This document shows, one piece after another, positions 63,443 through 64,000 of a stretch of 64,000 nucleotides of DNA; the first letter of the stretch is position 1, and the number at the start of each line of letters is the position of its first letter. Below the pieces are notes generated by a model that did not search any database, was not told where the DNA came from, and saw only the letters and a list, made by a program, of their open reading frames with translations. Both the position numbers and the translations under genes were made by a program. The stretch lies in NCBI RefSeq assembly GCF_004331675.1, contig NZ_SJSN01000017.1, forward strand, positions 42,420 to 106,419, given 5' to 3'. The stretch comes from Pedobacter frigidisoli. Lineage in GTDB: Bacteria; Bacteroidota; Bacteroidia; Sphingobacteriales; Sphingobacteriaceae.

Positions 63443-63620
63443 GCCTCACCCTATGAAAGTTGGTGACTTAGCAAATCTGTAGCCGCCCTCTCCAGAAGAG
63501 AGGTTTTTTATGGGCGGTACATCTAAACCCAATGGTTCAAACCACAATCCTTTGTTTCCCTCTCTTCTGGAGAGGGACAACGGAAAAGAACAAATACCAC
63601 ACGCTTTCATAGGGTGAGGC
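63443..63620. repeat. Nested inverted repeat: 17-bp outer and 18-bp inner arms
   Basis: The outer arms 63443-63459 and 63604-63620 are exact complements. The inner arms 63486-63503 and 63559-63576 are exact complements too, and each also folds on itself (CCTCTC/GAGAGG). It lies past the efflux operon. Confidence 0.75.
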
Positions 63621-63627
63621 TTTCTTT

Positions 63628-63708
63628 CCAGAAGAGAGGGTTTTTATGGGCAGTACATCTAAACCCAATGGTTCAAACTACAATCCTTTGTTTCCCTCTC
63701 TTCTGGAG
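63628..63708. repeat. Second copy of the inner repeat, cut off by the IS end
   Basis: 63628-63708 is a near-copy of 63492-63572 (shared GTACATCTAAACCCAATGGT and TTTCCCTCTCTTCTGGAG). The copy stops after TGGAG at 63708, where the IS begins; the first copy continues AGGGAC. Confidence 0.8.
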
Positions 63709-64000
63709 CTAATCTTTACACACATCTTTATATTTCATTATTTCGGCATACACTACAAATTGTAGGTTGAATTTATCGAAGCCATCTTTGATGGTAATGT
63801 ATCCAGGTGGACCGTGAGATTTGTATCCGCTCCATCCCGCCAATCTGGCTAATAACCAAGTTCCCCAGGCAAGCGTATGCTTTTTGTAGGGGTTTTTCTG
63901 CAACTCGGTTGCGCCTTCTACCCGCTGCCTTACTACGTCTAGATAATCCAATTGGTGAGGTGTGAATACTTCTTCCACCTGCATCATCTGGTCGTTTAGC
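63709..64000 (-). mobile_element. End of an IS4-family (IS50-like) insertion sequence, partial
   Basis: The terminal 19 bases from 63709 (CTAATCTTTACACACATCT) match the Tn5 mosaic end at 13 positions, including CACATCT and the leading CT. The transposase reads to the very last base. The other end lies outside the window. The adjoining 63700-63708 (CTTCTGGAG) is the expected position of a 9-bp target duplication. Confidence 0.75.
63709..64000 (-). CDS. IS4-family transposase, C-terminal part
   Basis: The frame is open from the right edge to TAG at 63709-63711. The C-terminus resembles the IS50/Tn5 transposase: TLAWGTWLLARLAGWSGYKS then HGPPGYITIKDGFDKF, equivalent to the RLGGWxGYxSxRxPG region, and a last helix ending KYKDVCKD. 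The DDE catalytic residues would lie upstream, mostly outside the window. The stop codon forms the outermost three bases of the inverted repeat, as IS50 transposase also ends inside its inner end. Confidence 0.8.
   Translation of the reverse strand, partial: LNDQMMQVEEVFTPHQLDYLDVVRQRVEGATELQKNPYKKHTLAWGTWLLARLAGWSGYKSHGPPGYITIKDGFDKFNLQFVVYAEIMKYKDVCKD

Noticed and set aside
1..64000. tRNA or rRNA genes
   Set aside because: I found no cloverleaf with GTTCRA-type T-loops and no rRNA-like stretch in the intergenic regions; a tRNAscan run would settle it.

Overview
The window is chromosomal DNA of a Bacteroidetes bacterium, most likely Pedobacter or a close member of the Sphingobacteriaceae. 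The evidence is the low-GC base composition, the near absence of Shine-Dalgarno leaders, one TAnnTTTG-type promoter, and Bacteroidetes-typical families (DUF4175, GIN/DUF2807, DUF2911, DUF2752, Ig-like lipoprotein, SDF symporter, split DsbD). No rRNA, tRNA or CRISPR array was seen. Genus assignment is inference from gene content, not from a marker search.

Layout. 0-5.6 kb: the 5' part of a VIT-domain protein, a YbjQ-family protein, then a minus-strand run birA - DsbD-alpha - DsbD - pfkA. 5.7-10 kb: plus-strand rsfS, ftsH, a LUD-domain gene and a FabH-like synthase. 10-14.6 kb: minus-strand TPR protein, zinc-ribbon coiled-coil protein plus Nif3-like protein (translationally coupled), TM2 and DUF2752 membrane proteins. 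14.8-18.5 kb: mfd (TTG start) and a DUF3820 gene. 19-23.6 kb: apaG-dusB, CPBP protease, DUF2007, cdsA, a 0.7-kb tandem array, and a thioesterase. 23.7-32.6 kb: M14 peptidase, PQQ-repeat protein, an interrupted DsbA/FrnE gene, zinc peptidase, FAD oxidoreductase, purU. 32.8-41.3 kb: rmuC, a decayed gene, thiL, SDF symporter, nadA and nadB (divergent), gamma-carbonic anhydrase. 41.4-53 kb: Ig-like lipoprotein, mnmG with two parS-like sites just upstream, ABC-F ATPase, GIN-domain protein, ybeY, a VapBC module, DUF4175 protein. 53.6-58.6 kb: a GDPD-GH16 fusion, Tat-exported phospholipase C, DUF2911 protein, small membrane protein. 58.8-63.4 kb: an autoregulated-looking TetR-TolC-EmrA-EmrB efflux operon. 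63.7 kb to the end: the 3' end of an IS4-family (IS50-like) element.

Most genes are housekeeping or envelope functions. The unusual content lies between genes. I see at least three families of structured intergenic repeats. Family T has a fixed head (TAAACCYGAT...) and fixed tail (AGCRGGRC) around a hairpin whose sequence differs in every copy but whose pairing is kept: six dispersed copies, plus a degenerate version as the unit of an ABAB 168-bp tandem array. Family R is a REP-like pair of arms (YGTCA - stem-loop - TCT) whose stems covary between copies. The third family is a set of hairpins with an AGGA/TCCT loop. Other points worth a second look are the parS pair, an IS end that coincides exactly with the transposase stop codon, a TetR operator overlapping the efflux promoter, a terminator ending four bases before a start codon, and two loci with apparent CAA-to-TAA nonsense changes.
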